Under the pieces are notes generated by a model, which ran no database searches, had not been told where the DNA came from, and was given only the letters and a program-made list of their open reading frames with translations. Of a stretch of 43,514 bases of DNA, positions 16,253-25,803 are shown piece after piece (the stretch's first letter is position 1; each line of letters opens with the position of its first letter). This stretch comes from an uncultured Bacteroidales bacterium (GTDB lineage: Bacteria; Bacteroidota; Bacteroidia; Bacteroidales; F082): contig ONJF01000019.1 in the NCBI GenBank assembly GCA_900318085.1, forward strand, positions 1-43,514, given 5' to 3'. The translations under genes were made by a program, and so were the position numbers.

Positions 16253-17770
16253 ATGAAAGAAGTCAGAGTAAGATTTGCCCCCAGCCCGACAGGCCCTTTG
16301 CACATCGGGGGCGTGCGTACCGCATTATACAACTACCTGTTCGCCAAAAAGAACGGCGGCAAGATGATCCTCCGCATCGAGGACACCGACCAGACCCGCT
16401 TCGTGCCCGGTGCCGAGCAATACATCGTCGAGTCACTCGACTGGTGTGGCATCAAGTTCGACGAGAGCGACTATGTGGGCGGCGAATTCGGTCCCTACAA
16501 ACAGAGCAACCGCAAGCACCTCTATAAGCAATATAGCGACGAGCTGCTGGCCAAAGGCTGCGCCTACATCGCCTTCGATACCGCCGAAGAGCTCGACCAA
16601 CACCGCAAGGAAGCCGAAGCCAACAAGCAGACTTTTATCTACAACTGCCAGAGCCGTAAGCACCTGCGTAACAGCCTGACGATGAGTAAGGAAGAGGTCG
16701 ACAAACTGATGGCCGATGGCGTACCCTACACGGTGCGTTTCCTCATCCCCGAGGATCGTGAGATCGTCATGCACGACCTCATCCGCGGCGAGGTGCGCGT
16801 GCAGACCAACACCCTCGACGACAAGGTGTTGTTCAAGAGCGACGGCATGCCAACCTACCACCTGGCCAACATCGTCGATGACCATCTGATGCAGATCAGC
16901 CATGTCATCCGTGGCGAGGAATGGCTGCCTTCGATGCCGCTCCATGTCATGCTCTATGAGGCTTTCGGATGGGAGGCACCGCAGTTTGCCCACCTGCCCC
17001 TGCTGCTCAAACCCGACGGCAACGGCAAACTCAGCAAGCGCGACGGCGACCGTCTCGGATTCCCCGTCTTCCCGATGTATTGGGTCGATCCGAAGACGGG
17101 CGATACCGCCATGGGCTATAAGCAGTCGGGCTACTATCCCGAAGCCTTCATCAATATGCTGGCGCTGCTGGGTTGGAACCCCGGCACCGAGCAGGAGATT
17201 TTCACCATGGACGAGCTCATCCAGGCCTTCTCGCTCGAGCGTTGCAGCAAGAGCGGCGCCAAGTTCAACGTGGAAAAGACCAAGTGGTTCAACCACGAGT
17301 GGCTCATGCGCAAGTCCGACGAGGAAGTCGGCAAGGACTACCAGGCTTGGCTGAAGGAAGAGAAGGGCATCGACACCCCGCTCGACTTTGCCGTGAAAGT
17401 GGCTGGATTGGTGAAAGACCGTGTCAACTTCGTGAAGGAGATCTGGGACCAGAGTTTCTTCTTCTTCGAGGCGCCCATGGAATACGACCCCGTGACCGTC
17501 AAGAAGCGCTGGAAGGAGAACTCGGCCGAGACCATGCTCAAGGTGAAAGAAGTCATCAAGGGCATCGAGCCGTTTGATTTGGCCCATATCGACGAGACGC
17601 TCAACAATTGGATTACCTCCAACGAGCTGAACATGGGTCTGGTGATGAATGGCCTCCGCCTGATGGTGGTGGGTGCCGGCAAGGGTCCCCACATGGGCGA
17701 GATCCTCGAGCTCTTGGGCAAGGAGGAGACGCTGAAGCGCATCGACGCTGGCGTCAAAGCTTTGGGATAA
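16253..17770 (+). CDS. gltX: Glutamyl-tRNA synthetase
   Basis: A 505-aa class I aminoacyl-tRNA synthetase. The HIGH motif appears as LHIGG near residues 17-21 inside [13 protein letters not shown], and the KMSKS motif as KLSKRDGD near 259. The RIEDTDQTR segment after the first motif is typical of GluRS. It charges tRNA-Glu, also feeding transamidation if present. ATG 16253 is the only sensible start, directly before the conserved [12 protein letters not shown]. It is monocistronic; the long repeat-filled leader is unusual. Confidence 0.95.
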   Translation: MKEVRVRFAPSPTGPLHIGGVRTALYNYLFAKKNGGKMILRIEDTDQTRFVPGAEQYIVESLDWCGIKFDESDYVGGEFGPYKQSNRKHLYKQYSDELLAKGCAYIAFDTAEELDQHRKEAEANKQTFIYNCQSRKHLRNSLTMSKEEVDKLMADGVPYTVRFLIPEDREIVMHDLIRGEVRVQTNTLDDKVLFKSDGMPTYHLANIVDDHLMQISHVIRGEEWLPSMPLHVMLYEAFGWEAPQFAHLPLLLKPDGNGKLSKRDGDRLGFPVFPMYWVDPKTGDTAMGYKQSGYYPEAFINMLALLGWNPGTEQEIFTMDELIQAFSLERCSKSGAKFNVEKTKWFNHEWLMRKSDEEVGKDYQAWLKEEKGIDTPLDFAVKVAGLVKDRVNFVKEIWDQSFFFFEAPMEYDPVTVKKRWKENSAETMLKVKEVIKGIEPFDLAHIDETLNNWITSNELNMGLVMNGLRLMVVGAGKGPHMGEILELLGKEETLKRIDAGVKALG

Positions 17771-17779
17771 GAGTATCCT

Positions 17780-17843
17780 AGGTCCCTGAGCCTGTCGAAG
17801 GGCCGACAATAAAATAACGGCCCTTCGACAGGCTCAGGGACCT
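17780..17843. repeat. 26-bp perfect inverted repeat between gltX and the M28 peptidase gene
   Basis: Arms 17780-17805 and 17818-17843 are perfectly complementary (core GTCCCTGAGCCTGTCGAAGG) around a 12-nt AT-rich loop. It sits between converging genes and can act as a terminator for both, although no long T-run follows. A half-copy of the same sequence lies inside a coding region at 34178-34203. Confidence 0.85.
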
Positions 17844-17856
17844 GCAAGACAAGGGA

Positions 17857-19071
17857 TTACCAAACGACCAAGCGTCGGGTGGCGGTCCCTTTTTTCGTGC
17901 TGATTTTCAATACATAAATCCCTGAAGGATAAGCGTCAGTGTCCAAGACGAATTGATTTCCTTGCGCTTCTTTTTGGGATAGGGTCTGCCCGATGAGGTT
18001 CACCACGGTGACGTGTTGGAGTCCGTCGTCAGCCAAAATGGTGACGGATGCTCTTGCCGGATTAGGATAGACCGCCACTTGAGGCAGGATGGTCTCCTCA
18101 ACGCCGTCATGGTTGAGACCTGCCAAGGTGGCCACCGTGCCGAGGTTGAGTTCGGTGAAGCGTTTGCATTGCTCCAAATTGTTGACGCTCACGCCCAAGA
18201 CATCCTGTCGGGTGTGGATGAAAGGCGAGCTGGCATGGGTGTCCTCGAAGGGGTGGATGGCAGCGTAGCCGTTGCGGTTGAACGACGAGTAGTCGCTGTC
18301 GCCCCAGGCGAGCCAGTCCTGCCAGATGCGCATGTCGGGGAAGTAGGTCCTGCTGAAGCGTTTGACATATTTGCCGAGGAGTGAATCCTGTGTAGTGTAC
18401 ATCAGGTTGACATGGATGTCGGAGCCTTGTTCAAGATATCCGGTCATGTCGAGGTTGAAATAGGCGACGATGTCCATGCGTTGTGCGGCACAGTCGGCGG
18501 CGTAGGCAGCGCTACCCACGAGGCCAATCTCCTCGGCGCACCAGTTGGCATAGATGATGGTGCGGTCGAAGGTGCAACGGCTTAATAGCCTGGCGGTTTC
18601 GAGGATGCCTGCCACCCCCGAGGCGTTGTCGTCGGCACCAGGCGAACGGATGGTGTCGGGGTCGTAGCCGTCGGCATTCCACGAGTCGTAATGGGCGCCA
18701 CAGATGACATATTCCTCGGGCGTCTTGGTGCCCCATTGCACAGCGAGGATATTGTCGGCAGTGCCTTGTTCGAAATAGGGCACAGGGAAGTCATGGAGCA
18801 TCACTGTGTCGACACCGAAATCGTTGTAACGGCCTACCAACCAGTCTTGTACCTCCCAAATGTAACGGCTGTCATAGCGACGCGTATGATAGGAGGATAG
18901 GTGCTCGATATTGGCTTTGATGCTGTCGACCGACACGGAATCCATCAAGGCCCTGATCTCGACATTTTGCGTCGTGACGATAGGGTAGGTATGCTCGAAG
19001 AGATGCGGTGCCTGTGCGACACAAAGGTTGCCTAGAAATAGAAACAATAATAGAAAGATGTTGTTTTTCAT
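17857..19071 (-). CDS. Secreted M28-family zinc metallopeptidase with T9SS sorting domain
   Basis: A 404-aa protein with a signal peptide (MKNNIFLLLFLFLGNLCVAQ). The M28 di-zinc core is visible with ligands in GAHYDSW (His), GADDNASG (Asp), CAEEIGL (catalytic and ligand Glu), FNLDMTGY (Asp) and PFIHTRQD (His), all in the expected order. Residues about 335-404 are a type A sorting domain (VAVYPNPARASVTI ... YPSGIYVLKI ... RRLVVW), so the enzyme crosses the outer membrane by T9SS. The likely activity is aminopeptidase-type exopeptidase action on peptides outside the cell; exact specificity is unknown. Transcribed leftwards, it is separated from tsaB by a 28-bp palindrome. Confidence 0.9.
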   Translation of the reverse strand: MKNNIFLLLFLFLGNLCVAQAPHLFEHTYPIVTTQNVEIRALMDSVSVDSIKANIEHLSSYHTRRYDSRYIWEVQDWLVGRYNDFGVDTVMLHDFPVPYFEQGTADNILAVQWGTKTPEEYVICGAHYDSWNADGYDPDTIRSPGADDNASGVAGILETARLLSRCTFDRTIIYANWCAEEIGLVGSAAYAADCAAQRMDIVAYFNLDMTGYLEQGSDIHVNLMYTTQDSLLGKYVKRFSRTYFPDMRIWQDWLAWGDSDYSSFNRNGYAAIHPFEDTHASSPFIHTRQDVLGVSVNNLEQCKRFTELNLGTVATLAGLNHDGVEETILPQVAVYPNPARASVTILADDGLQHVTVVNLIGQTLSQKEAQGNQFVLDTDAYPSGIYVLKISTKKGTATRRLVVW

Positions 19072-19085
19072 GATTTTGGATGTTT

Positions 19086-19113
19086 GTAGAGACGCGATTA
19101 ATCGCGTCTCTAC
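19086..19113. repeat. 28-bp perfect palindrome (GTAGAGACGCG family)
   Basis: GTAGAGACGCGATT followed immediately by its exact reverse complement. The outer arm matches the terminator behind proS (7071-7100). It lies between tsaB and the M28 gene. Confidence 0.85.
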
Positions 19114-19135
19114 CAGATTATTACAACCATGGCCA

Positions 19136-19831
19136 TTAAAGTCCCTTCACATGCGGCTTGCCCGCGATGAAGTCCTTGAGATAGAACGGCTCGAAATAGG
19201 CCACGTCGACGAAGTCATGCTCCCGTAAGGCCTTGTCCACCAAGGGGTACATATAGGCAGCCGAGGGCTTGAAACCGTCAACAATATGGATATTAGGTTG
19301 GTTTTCAAATACTTTGTTGAGTTTCGGCGCGCCGTCGCCAAAGAGCCAGAGCTGATGGTCTTTCAGCAAATCCTCGAACGAGTTCTCGTCGATCACCAAG
19401 GCCGCCGTGTCGTTGATTTTGTTCAGATGTGCATCGAAAATGGCGGCATACACCTCCATCCTTCGGGCGTCGATCATGGGGATGAGCAAGTCGTTCTCGC
19501 CCATCTGGCTGCCGAGCTTGGCTTTCATGCCGTAGGCCATGGCTTCAAGCGTGTCGATGGCCATCAGGGGCAGGTCGGCGGCATAGCAGATGCCTTTGGC
19601 TGTGCTCACCCCGATGCGCAGCCCCGTGTAGGAGCCCGGACCCTTGCTCACCGCCACGGCGTCGAGTTGTGGATAGTCGATATGCCCCGTTTCCATCACC
19701 TCACGGATGAAATTGGTAATCTTCTCTGAATGAGCGTTTTGTCCCTCTGTTTCGCGTATTGCTATGGTGCAGCAGCTATCGTTAAGTGCCACCGAACACA
19801 CCGGTGTGGCCGTTTCCAAACACAGTATCAT
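19136..19831 (-). CDS. tsaB: tRNA t6A37 biosynthesis protein TsaB
   Basis: A 231-aa ASKHA-fold protein, partner of TsaD in threonylcarbamoyl-adenosine synthesis on ANN-decoding tRNAs. The N-terminus MILCLETATPVCSVAL and the motif GPGSYTGLRIGVSTAKG near residues 64-80 are diagnostic. The acidic DARRMEVYAA segment follows. Length is normal. The promoter is likely at 19854-19861 on the minus strand, giving a short leader; it is divergent from the methyltransferase gene. Confidence 0.93.
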   Translation of the reverse strand: MILCLETATPVCSVALNDSCCTIAIRETEGQNAHSEKITNFIREVMETGHIDYPQLDAVAVSKGPGSYTGLRIGVSTAKGICYAADLPLMAIDTLEAMAYGMKAKLGSQMGENDLLIPMIDARRMEVYAAIFDAHLNKINDTAALVIDENSFEDLLKDHQLWLFGDGAPKLNKVFENQPNIHIVDGFKPSAAYMYPLVDKALREHDFVDVAYFEPFYLKDFIAGKPHVKGL

Positions 19832-19853
19832 TTTCTTTCAGTTTTGATGGGGA

Positions 19854-19861
19854 CAAAAATA
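19854..19861 (-). promoter_or_regulatory. Minus-strand -7 box (TATTTTTG) for tsaB
   Basis: TATTTTTGTCC on the minus strand, 22 bp before the tsaB ATG. No convincing -33 element. Confidence 0.5.
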
Positions 19862-19932
19862 GGCAAAAAACAAGTGTTAGCCTACTTTTATTAATTATAA
19901 AATTAATTGAGTTGTTTATAAGTGAAAAAACG

Positions 19933-19940
19933 TATATTTG
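19933..19940 (+). promoter_or_regulatory. -7 box (TATATTTG) for the DNA methyltransferase gene
   Basis: TATATTTGC with TTG at 19912-19914 in -33 position (18-bp spacer). The leader to ATG 20034 is about 85 nt. Confidence 0.65.
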
Positions 19941-20033
19941 CAAGATTAATTTGCCTTAATAGGCACTATTGTATATGTTTGAAATAGAGTTCGTTAAGCA
20001 TTCTTGATGGGACTTAGGAGGCGAAGCTGTATC

Positions 20034-21743
20034 ATGACAGAATCCAACATTTTCATATCAAAAGCCACGCAGCGCAACTGGGACAAGCTGAAAAACGACG
20101 GCACCGAACGCTTGAAACACCGCGCCAACAAGAGCCGTTCGCAGAAGATTGTCACCCCCGAAGGCTATGTGATGGCTGGTAGCCTGCCACGTTTTGTGGA
20201 AGAGCTCAGGGATACCACCTATCCCATCGACGACCTGATCTACACGCTTTGTGCCTTGTATATCGAGCATAATCGGGTGAGCGAGGCCAACAAGAGCCGT
20301 TTCTTTGAGGAATACACTCAATATCAACGGTTGAGTGTCAGCGTGCCACGCCAAATCCTGAAAAACAGGCAAGACGACTGGATCGGTTTCGTCTATCAGT
20401 CGCTGACCACGGAAGGCCGCCGCATCTTGAAGGGTCTTTACTATACGAAGCCCGTAATCGTTAACGAAATGCTTTCCGACATCCGGGTTTTGTCGGGCGA
20501 GCGCTTCCTCGACCCTTGCTGTGGCAGTGGCATCTTCCTGCTGAAGGTGGAACACGCCGAGCTTGAACAGCTTTATGGCATCGACAACGACCCGCTCGCC
20601 GTGATGATTGCCAAGGCCAACCTGATGGTGAAATACAGCGAGGCAACGATATATCCCCAAATCTATCAGATGGACTTCCTGCTGCATGCGGCATCGGCCT
20701 TGGGCGACATGAAATTTGACTACATCGTCACCAACCCGCCATGGGGCACCGAGAAGGGCAAGCTACACACCTCGGAGGTGATTCAGTCGAAAGAGAAAGC
20801 ATCATTATTCTTCACTGAGGCGTTCAAGTTCTTGAACAAAAACGGGATACAACATTTCCTTTTGCCCTCATCGCTGATGAAGATCAAGGTGCATGGCGAC
20901 TTCCGCCGCTTTGTGACACACGAGACACGCATGGAGACCCTGAAATGCTATCGTGAGCGTTTCAAAGGGGTGTTCACCGATTTCCTGAGCTTGAAAGTGA
21001 GCCGGAAACCCATCTTTGGGAGCCAAAACTATGTGGTGTATGGCGCCAACAACGAGGTGTCGCGCAAGGAGTTTAAGCCGCTTGAGGATGACTTCTGCGC
21101 CATCCCCATGCTCAACGACCGCGACGAGGCCATCATCGGCAAGGTGGAGCGCCTGCGTCACGACGACCTCTCGCACAGCCAATGGGCGCTCGGCATCATC
21201 ACGGGCAACAACGCTAAGGTGCTGAAGGACCGCCCGCGCAAGGGCTTGGAACCTATCTATACGGGTAAGGACATCGGCAAATACAGTCTGAAGAAAGCCA
21301 GCCGTTATATCAAGTATAATCGCGTCGATTTTCAGCAGTGTGCCAAGGACGAGTTCTATCGCGCCAAGGAGAAGCTGGTGTACAAGTTCGTTTCGGGTCA
21401 TCTTTGCTTCACCTACGACGACAAGCAGCGCCTCTTCCTCAACAGTGCCAACATTCTCATCCCCGAGGTCGACGGCATGAGTACCAAGACCGTGCTGGCG
21501 TTCCTGAATTCGGCTTTGTTCAACTTCTTGTACACCAAGCGCTTCAATGACCTCAAGATCTTGAAAGGCAACCTCTCGACTTTGCCGTTCCCGAAGATTA
21601 GCGCTGAGCAGAACCAACAACTCTCAGCCCTCGTCGACCGGGCTTTGGGCGGTGACATTAGTGCTGAAGACGAAATCAACGCGTTGGTTTTTTCTTTGTA
21701 TGAGCTTGATCAAGAAGAGATAAGAATGATAGTGACACCCTAA
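20034..21743 (+). CDS. N6-adenine DNA methyltransferase with TaqI-like specificity domain (solitary)
   Basis: A 569-aa protein. The SAM-binding motif DPCCGSGIF lies near residue 160 and the catalytic NPPWG near residue 237, the N6-adenine signature. The C-terminal half (GIITGNNAKVLKD, EPIYTGKDIGKY, LFLNSANILIPE, FLNSALFNFLYTKRF, LSTLPFP) resembles the TaqI/Eco57I target-recognition domain. The N-terminal ~140 residues show no PD-(D/E)XK nuclease motif I can identify, and no restriction gene is adjacent, so it is probably an orphan methylase. Start ATG 20034 (MTESNIF) is chosen; an AGGAGG lies 12 bp upstream, and a TTG/ATG start near 20004-20007 is possible. It has its own promoter at 19933. 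Confidence 0.82.
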   Translation: MTESNIFISKATQRNWDKLKNDGTERLKHRANKSRSQKIVTPEGYVMAGSLPRFVEELRDTTYPIDDLIYTLCALYIEHNRVSEANKSRFFEEYTQYQRLSVSVPRQILKNRQDDWIGFVYQSLTTEGRRILKGLYYTKPVIVNEMLSDIRVLSGERFLDPCCGSGIFLLKVEHAELEQLYGIDNDPLAVMIAKANLMVKYSEATIYPQIYQMDFLLHAASALGDMKFDYIVTNPPWGTEKGKLHTSEVIQSKEKASLFFTEAFKFLNKNGIQHFLLPSSLMKIKVHGDFRRFVTHETRMETLKCYRERFKGVFTDFLSLKVSRKPIFGSQNYVVYGANNEVSRKEFKPLEDDFCAIPMLNDRDEAIIGKVERLRHDDLSHSQWALGIITGNNAKVLKDRPRKGLEPIYTGKDIGKYSLKKASRYIKYNRVDFQQCAKDEFYRAKEKLVYKFVSGHLCFTYDDKQRLFLNSANILIPEVDGMSTKTVLAFLNSALFNFLYTKRFNDLKILKGNLSTLPFPKISAEQNQQLSALVDRALGGDISAEDEINALVFSLYELDQEEIRMIVTP

Positions 21744-21747
21744 GCGT

Positions 21748-21959
21748 GAGAGATGGCGGGTCTTCGCCCGCCATGAGGACTCCCGCTTTGGGTCTCTCTA
21801 ATAAAGCGTTGTTTTCGGTTATCCTTTTCTAAACCTACACGACACCCTCCCGCCCTTTGGCCTCATCGCGGGCGCCAGACCCGTGATCTCCTAAACAAAA
21901 CGACAACCCCTTATGTCCTTATTAAGGGCCCTCATTCCGCGAACGCGGAACGCGATCTC
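21748..21959. repeat. Three REP-like palindromes between the methyltransferase gene and galE
   Basis: Elements at 21748-21777 (arms ATGGCGGG/CCCGCCAT, reverse orientation), 21861-21892 (forward, ending ATCTCCT) and 21931-21959 (arms TTCCGCG/CGCGGAA). They fill the 266-bp gap before galE. No promoter consensus is seen here. Confidence 0.7.
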
Positions 21960-22009
21960 TGACACTAGAGACACACCAATACCAACAAAAAAACAGTGTT
22001 TTTAATCAT

Positions 22010-23020
22010 ATGAACATCCTAGTCACTGGTGGCGCCGGCTTCATCGGCAGCCACACCTTAGTTGAACTCAACGCTGCGGGCCACGAGACCGTAGTCATCG
22101 ATAACCTCTGCAACAGCAACCGCAAGTCGCTCGAGCGCGTGGCGGAGCTGACAGGAAAAGAGATCCCATTCTATGAAGTCGACATCCGCGACCGCGAAGG
22201 CCTCAACCGCGTGATGAGCGAACATAACTTCGATGCCTGCATCCACTTCGCTGGGCTGAAAGCCGTGGGCGAGAGCGTGGAGAAGCCATGGGAATACTAC
22301 GAAAACAACATCGGCGGCACGCTGACGCTCCTCGACGTGATGCGCCAACACGGCTGCAAGAACATCATCTTCTCGTCGTCGGCCACGGTCTACGGCGACC
22401 CAGCTATCATCCCCATCACGGAAGAATGCCCCAAGGGCCATTGCACCAACCCTTACGGCCAGACCAAGAGCATGCTCGAGGAGATCATGATGGATATGCA
22501 GAAGGCCGACAAGGAGTGGAACATCGTATTGTTGCGCTATTTCAACCCCATCGGCGCACACCCGAGCGGTAGGATAGGAGAGAACCCCAACGGCATCCCG
22601 AACAACCTGATGCCTTACGTCACACAGGTGGCCGTGGGCAAACGTGCCGAGTTAGGCGTGTTCGGCAATGACTACCCGACTCCCGATGGCACGGGTGTCC
22701 GCGACTATATCCATGTCGTCGACTTGGCACGCGGCCATGTGGCGGCCCTGCAGGCCATCGAACGCAAATGTGGCTGCGCCATCTATAACCTCGGCACAGG
22801 GCATGGATACTCAGTGCTCGACGTGGTAAAGACCTTCGAGAAGGTCAACGGCATTAAGATTCCATATAGCATCAAGCCGCGCCGCGCAGGCGACATTGCC
22901 ACTTGCTACTCCGACCCGGCAAAGGCGGAACGCGAATTGGGTTGGAAAGCCCAGTATGGCCTCGAGGAGATGTGCCGCGACTCCTGGAACTGGCAGAAAA
23001 ACAACCCCAATGGCTATTAA
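22010..23020 (+). CDS. galE: UDP-glucose 4-epimerase
   Basis: A 336-aa extended short-chain dehydrogenase that interconverts UDP-glucose and UDP-galactose (possibly the GlcNAc/GalNAc forms). The NAD-binding GGAGFIGSH motif is at residues 7-15, the catalytic Ser in FSSSATVYG near 122, and the YxxxK pair in NPYGQTK near 149-153. [14 protein letters not shown] and a [12 protein letters not shown] stretch confirm GalE. Normal length. It is the first gene of the nucleotide-sugar region and is separated from its neighbours by repeats rather than tight operonic junctions. Confidence 0.95.
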   Translation: MNILVTGGAGFIGSHTLVELNAAGHETVVIDNLCNSNRKSLERVAELTGKEIPFYEVDIRDREGLNRVMSEHNFDACIHFAGLKAVGESVEKPWEYYENNIGGTLTLLDVMRQHGCKNIIFSSSATVYGDPAIIPITEECPKGHCTNPYGQTKSMLEEIMMDMQKADKEWNIVLLRYFNPIGAHPSGRIGENPNGIPNNLMPYVTQVAVGKRAELGVFGNDYPTPDGTGVRDYIHVVDLARGHVAALQAIERKCGCAIYNLGTGHGYSVLDVVKTFEKVNGIKIPYSIKPRRAGDIATCYSDPAKAERELGWKAQYGLEEMCRDSWNWQKNNPNGY

Positions 23021-23059
23021 TGGGTCGGCTAAAGCCTCTTTGACATGTTCCCTCTTAAG

Positions 23060-23199
23060 GAGTCATTGCGGTTCCGCCTCTGCGGAATGAGGCGACCCGC
23101 AATCTCCTGAATAAAACCAACAAATGTATTATTGTCAGAGCCTAAACAACTCAACTACTCTCAAAGGAGTCATTGCGGGCATCAGACCCGCAATCTCCT
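23060..23199. repeat. Two REP-like palindromes between galE and rfbA
   Basis: At 23060-23108 a composite element has outer arms ATTGCGG/CCCGCAAT with an extra inverted pair inside; at 23167-23199 a simple copy has arms ATTGCGGG/CCCGCAAT. Both are forward (GTCAT ... ATCTCCT). Confidence 0.75.
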
Positions 23200-23242
23200 G
23201 AAAGAAACGACAACCTCTGTATAGATAATAACTTTTACAAAT

Positions 23243-24166
23243 ATGAAAGGCATCGTATTAGCAGGCGGTTCTGGAACCCGTCTTTATCCCATTACCAAGG
23301 GCGTCAGCAAGCAGCTGCTCCCCATCTACGACAAGCCGATGGTCTATTACCCCATCTCGGCCCTGATGCTCGCCGGCATCCGCGACATCCTCATCATCAG
23401 CACCCCGTATGACCTGCCGGGCTTCCAGCGTCTGCTGGGCGACGGCTCCGACTACGGCGTCCATTTCGAGTATGCCGAACAACCCTCGCCCGACGGTCTG
23501 GCCCAGGCCTTCATCATCGGCGAGAAGTTCATCGGCGACGACTGCGCCTGCCTCGTGTTGGGCGACAACATCTTCTACGGCAGCGGCTTCACCGGACTGC
23601 TCCGTAATGCCGTCAAAGACGCAGAGGAAAACAACAAAGCCACCGTGTTTGGCTATTGGGTCAGCGACCCCGAACGTTACGGCGTAGCCGAGTTCGACCG
23701 TCAGGGCAACTGCCTCAGCATCGAGGAGAAACCCAAGGAACCCAAGAGTAACTATGCCGTGGTGGGCTTGTATTTCTATCCCAACAAGGTCGTCGAAGTA
23801 GCGAAGAACATCAAGCCCTCGGCACGCGGAGAGTTGGAGATCACCACGGTGAACCAACGCTTCCTGGAAGACGGCGAGCTGAAGGTGCAGGTGTTCGGCC
23901 GTGGCTTCGCCTGGCTCGACACGGGCACACACGACAGCCTCAGCGAGGCCTCCACCTTCGTGGAAGTCATCGAGAAACGCCAAGGCCTGAAGATTGCATG
24001 TCTCGAAGGCATCGCCTACCGCAATGGCTGGATCAGCGAAGAGAAGATGCGCGAACTGGCCAAGCCCATGCTGAAGAACCAATACGGACAGTACCTCTTG
24101 AAGGTCATCGATGAATACAAGTCGGAGATCACTTCCGATACGTTGACGCATCCGAATAGGAAGTAG
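23243..24166 (+). CDS. rfbA: Glucose-1-phosphate thymidylyltransferase
   Basis: A 307-aa nucleotidyltransferase making dTDP-glucose from dTTP and glucose-1-phosphate, the first step of dTDP-deoxysugar synthesis. The signature [11 protein letters not shown] is at residues 8-18, followed by [24 protein letters not shown] and a [12 protein letters not shown] segment, all diagnostic of RmlA. Length is normal with a short extra tail. rfbB follows after about 200 bp; rfbC and rfbD, needed for dTDP-rhamnose, are not in the window. Confidence 0.95.
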   Translation: MKGIVLAGGSGTRLYPITKGVSKQLLPIYDKPMVYYPISALMLAGIRDILIISTPYDLPGFQRLLGDGSDYGVHFEYAEQPSPDGLAQAFIIGEKFIGDDCACLVLGDNIFYGSGFTGLLRNAVKDAEENNKATVFGYWVSDPERYGVAEFDRQGNCLSIEEKPKEPKSNYAVVGLYFYPNKVVEVAKNIKPSARGELEITTVNQRFLEDGELKVQVFGRGFAWLDTGTHDSLSEASTFVEVIEKRQGLKIACLEGIAYRNGWISEEKMRELAKPMLKNQYGQYLLKVIDEYKSEITSDTLTHPNRK

Positions 24167-24178
24167 TACCAAAGCGTG

Positions 24179-24322
24179 GGAGATTGCGGGTCAAGCCCGC
24201 AATGAGGCTTTTCCCGCTTAGGGTGTCTCGTATAGCTAGCTTTAGGGTATTTCCCCTAAACAGCACCTTTACGACACACCACCCCTCAAGCCCTCATTGC
24301 GGGCGCCAGACCCGCAATCTCC
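24179..24322. repeat. Two REP-like palindromes between rfbA and rfbB
   Basis: A reverse-orientation copy (24179-24206, arms ATTGCGGG/CCCGCAAT) and a forward copy (24293-24322) with the same arms. Confidence 0.75.
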
Positions 24323-24361
24323 TGAGCAACACGATAAACCAAACACAAGCATTATACAATC

Positions 24362-25543
24362 ATGACATACAAACGCTCCATCATCATCACAGGCGGCGCC
24401 GGCTTCATCGGCAGCCACGTCGTCCGCCTCTTCGTCAACAAATATCCTGAATACAAAATCATCAACCTCGACAAGCTGACCTACGCCGGCAACCTCGCTA
24501 ACCTGAAGGACATCGAGGACAAGCCGAACTACCGCTTCGTCAAGATGGACATCTGCGACTTCGAGGGTGTCTATAAGCTGATGCAGGACGAACATGTCGA
24601 CGGCATCATCCACCTCGCCGCCGAGAGCCATGTGGACCGCTCCATCAAAGACCCGTTCACCTTCGCCCAGACCAATGTGATGGGAACGTTGAGCCTGCTG
24701 CAGGCAGCGAAATTGTATTGGGAACAGAAAAATGCGGAATGCGAAATGCGGAATGCGGAATTGCCTGCCGGATCCGATCATTCAGCATTTAGATTTTACC
24801 ACATTAGCACCGACGAGGTCTACGGCGCCCTTGAGCTCACCGACCCTGAAGGCATCGTGCCGCCCTTCAGCACCAAGGCCAGCAGCGGCAAGCATCATCT
24901 GGCCTACGGCAGCAAGTTCTTCACCGAGGACCTGAAATACCAACCCCATAGCCCCTACAGCGCCGCCAAGGCCAGCAGCGACCACTTCGTGCGCGCCTTC
25001 CACGACACCTACGGTCTGCCCACCATCGTGACCAACTGCTCCAACAACTACGGCCCCTATCAGTTCCCAGAGAAGCTGATCCCGCTGTTCATCAACAACA
25101 TCCGTCACCGCAAGCCGCTGCCCGTCTACGGCAAAGGCGAGAACGTGCGCGACTGGCTCTATGTGGAAGACCACGCTCGTGCCATCGACCTCATCTTCCA
25201 TGAGGGCAAGGTGGCCGAGACCTACAACATCGGTGGCTTCAACGAGTGGAAGAACATCGACCTCATCAAGGTGCTCATCAACACGGTGGACCGCCTGCTG
25301 GGTCGCCCCGAAGGTGCCGACATGGACCTCATCACCTACGTCACCGACCGCGCCGGTCACGACCTGCGCTATGCCATCGACTCGACCAAACTCCAGAAAG
25401 AACTCGGCTGGGAGCCCAGCCTGCAGTTCGAGGAGGGCATCGAGAAGACCGTCCGTTGGTATCTCGACAACCAGGAATGGATGGACAACGTCACTTCGGG
25501 CGACTACCAGAAGTACTACGAAGATATGTATAAAGGAAGATGA
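24362..25543 (+). CDS. rfbB: dTDP-glucose 4,6-dehydratase, with an in-frame repeat insertion
   Basis: A 393-aa enzyme converting dTDP-glucose to dTDP-4-keto-6-deoxyglucose. [10 protein letters not shown] lies near residue 11, LAAESHVDRSI near 84, the catalytic STDEVYG near 147, and YSAAKASSD (YxxxK) near 199. NCSNNYGPYQFPEKLIPLFI is diagnostic. Between LLQAAKLYWE and FYHISTDEVYG, where the family normally has a short linker, residues about 123-141 are encoded by heptamer-like DNA (GCGGAAT/GCGAAAT units at 24731-24762) plus adjoining sequence, reading NAECEMRNAEL.... The insertion keeps the frame and sits in a surface loop before the active-site strand, so the enzyme is probably active. Confidence 0.93.
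   Translation: MTYKRSIIITGGAGFIGSHVVRLFVNKYPEYKIINLDKLTYAGNLANLKDIEDKPNYRFVKMDICDFEGVYKLMQDEHVDGIIHLAAESHVDRSIKDPFTFAQTNVMGTLSLLQAAKLYWEQKNAECEMRNAELPAGSDHSAFRFYHISTDEVYGALELTDPEGIVPPFSTKASSGKHHLAYGSKFFTEDLKYQPHSPYSAAKASSDHFVRAFHDTYGLPTIVTNCSNNYGPYQFPEKLIPLFINNIRHRKPLPVYGKGENVRDWLYVEDHARAIDLIFHEGKVAETYNIGGFNEWKNIDLIKVLINTVDRLLGRPEGADMDLITYVTDRAGHDLRYAIDSTKLQKELGWEPSLQFEEGIEKTVRWYLDNQEWMDNVTSGDYQKYYEDMYKGR
24731..24762. repeat. GCGGAAT heptamer array inside rfbB
   Basis: AATGCGGAATGCGAAATGCG and onward: four degenerate 7-bp units, in frame within rfbB. They encode the MRNAE-like stretch that is extra relative to the family. Confidence 0.7.
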
Positions 25544-25682
25544 ATTGTCTAAAATGCATGGAATTAAACCTATATTAGTTCGAATAAGTGGTATCCGCTT
25601 CGCTGGGGTTGTGAAACCATTTCCGTAACCCAGACTGAGGCGACGGGCATAACCCGAACTCAGTCAAATGCTTGTTTTTTCT

Positions 25683-25761
25683 GTCATGCCGGACTTGATC
25701 CGGCATCTCCTTAGTCAAAGGAAACGCCTCTTAGGAGATTGAGGGTCAAGCCCGCAATGAC
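25683..25761. repeat. Head-to-head pair of REP-like palindromes before the DUF4954 gene
   Basis: A forward copy at 25683-25711 with the variant arms ATGCCGGA/TCCGGCAT and a reverse copy at 25733-25761 (ATTGAGGG/CCCGCAAT, one mismatch) are separated by about 20 bp. This inverted pairing recurs at 16023/16078 and 28072/28128. Confidence 0.8.
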
Positions 25762-25803
25762 AACAGAGGCCTATTCACAAACGAACACTAATAAAATGGA
25801 TTA

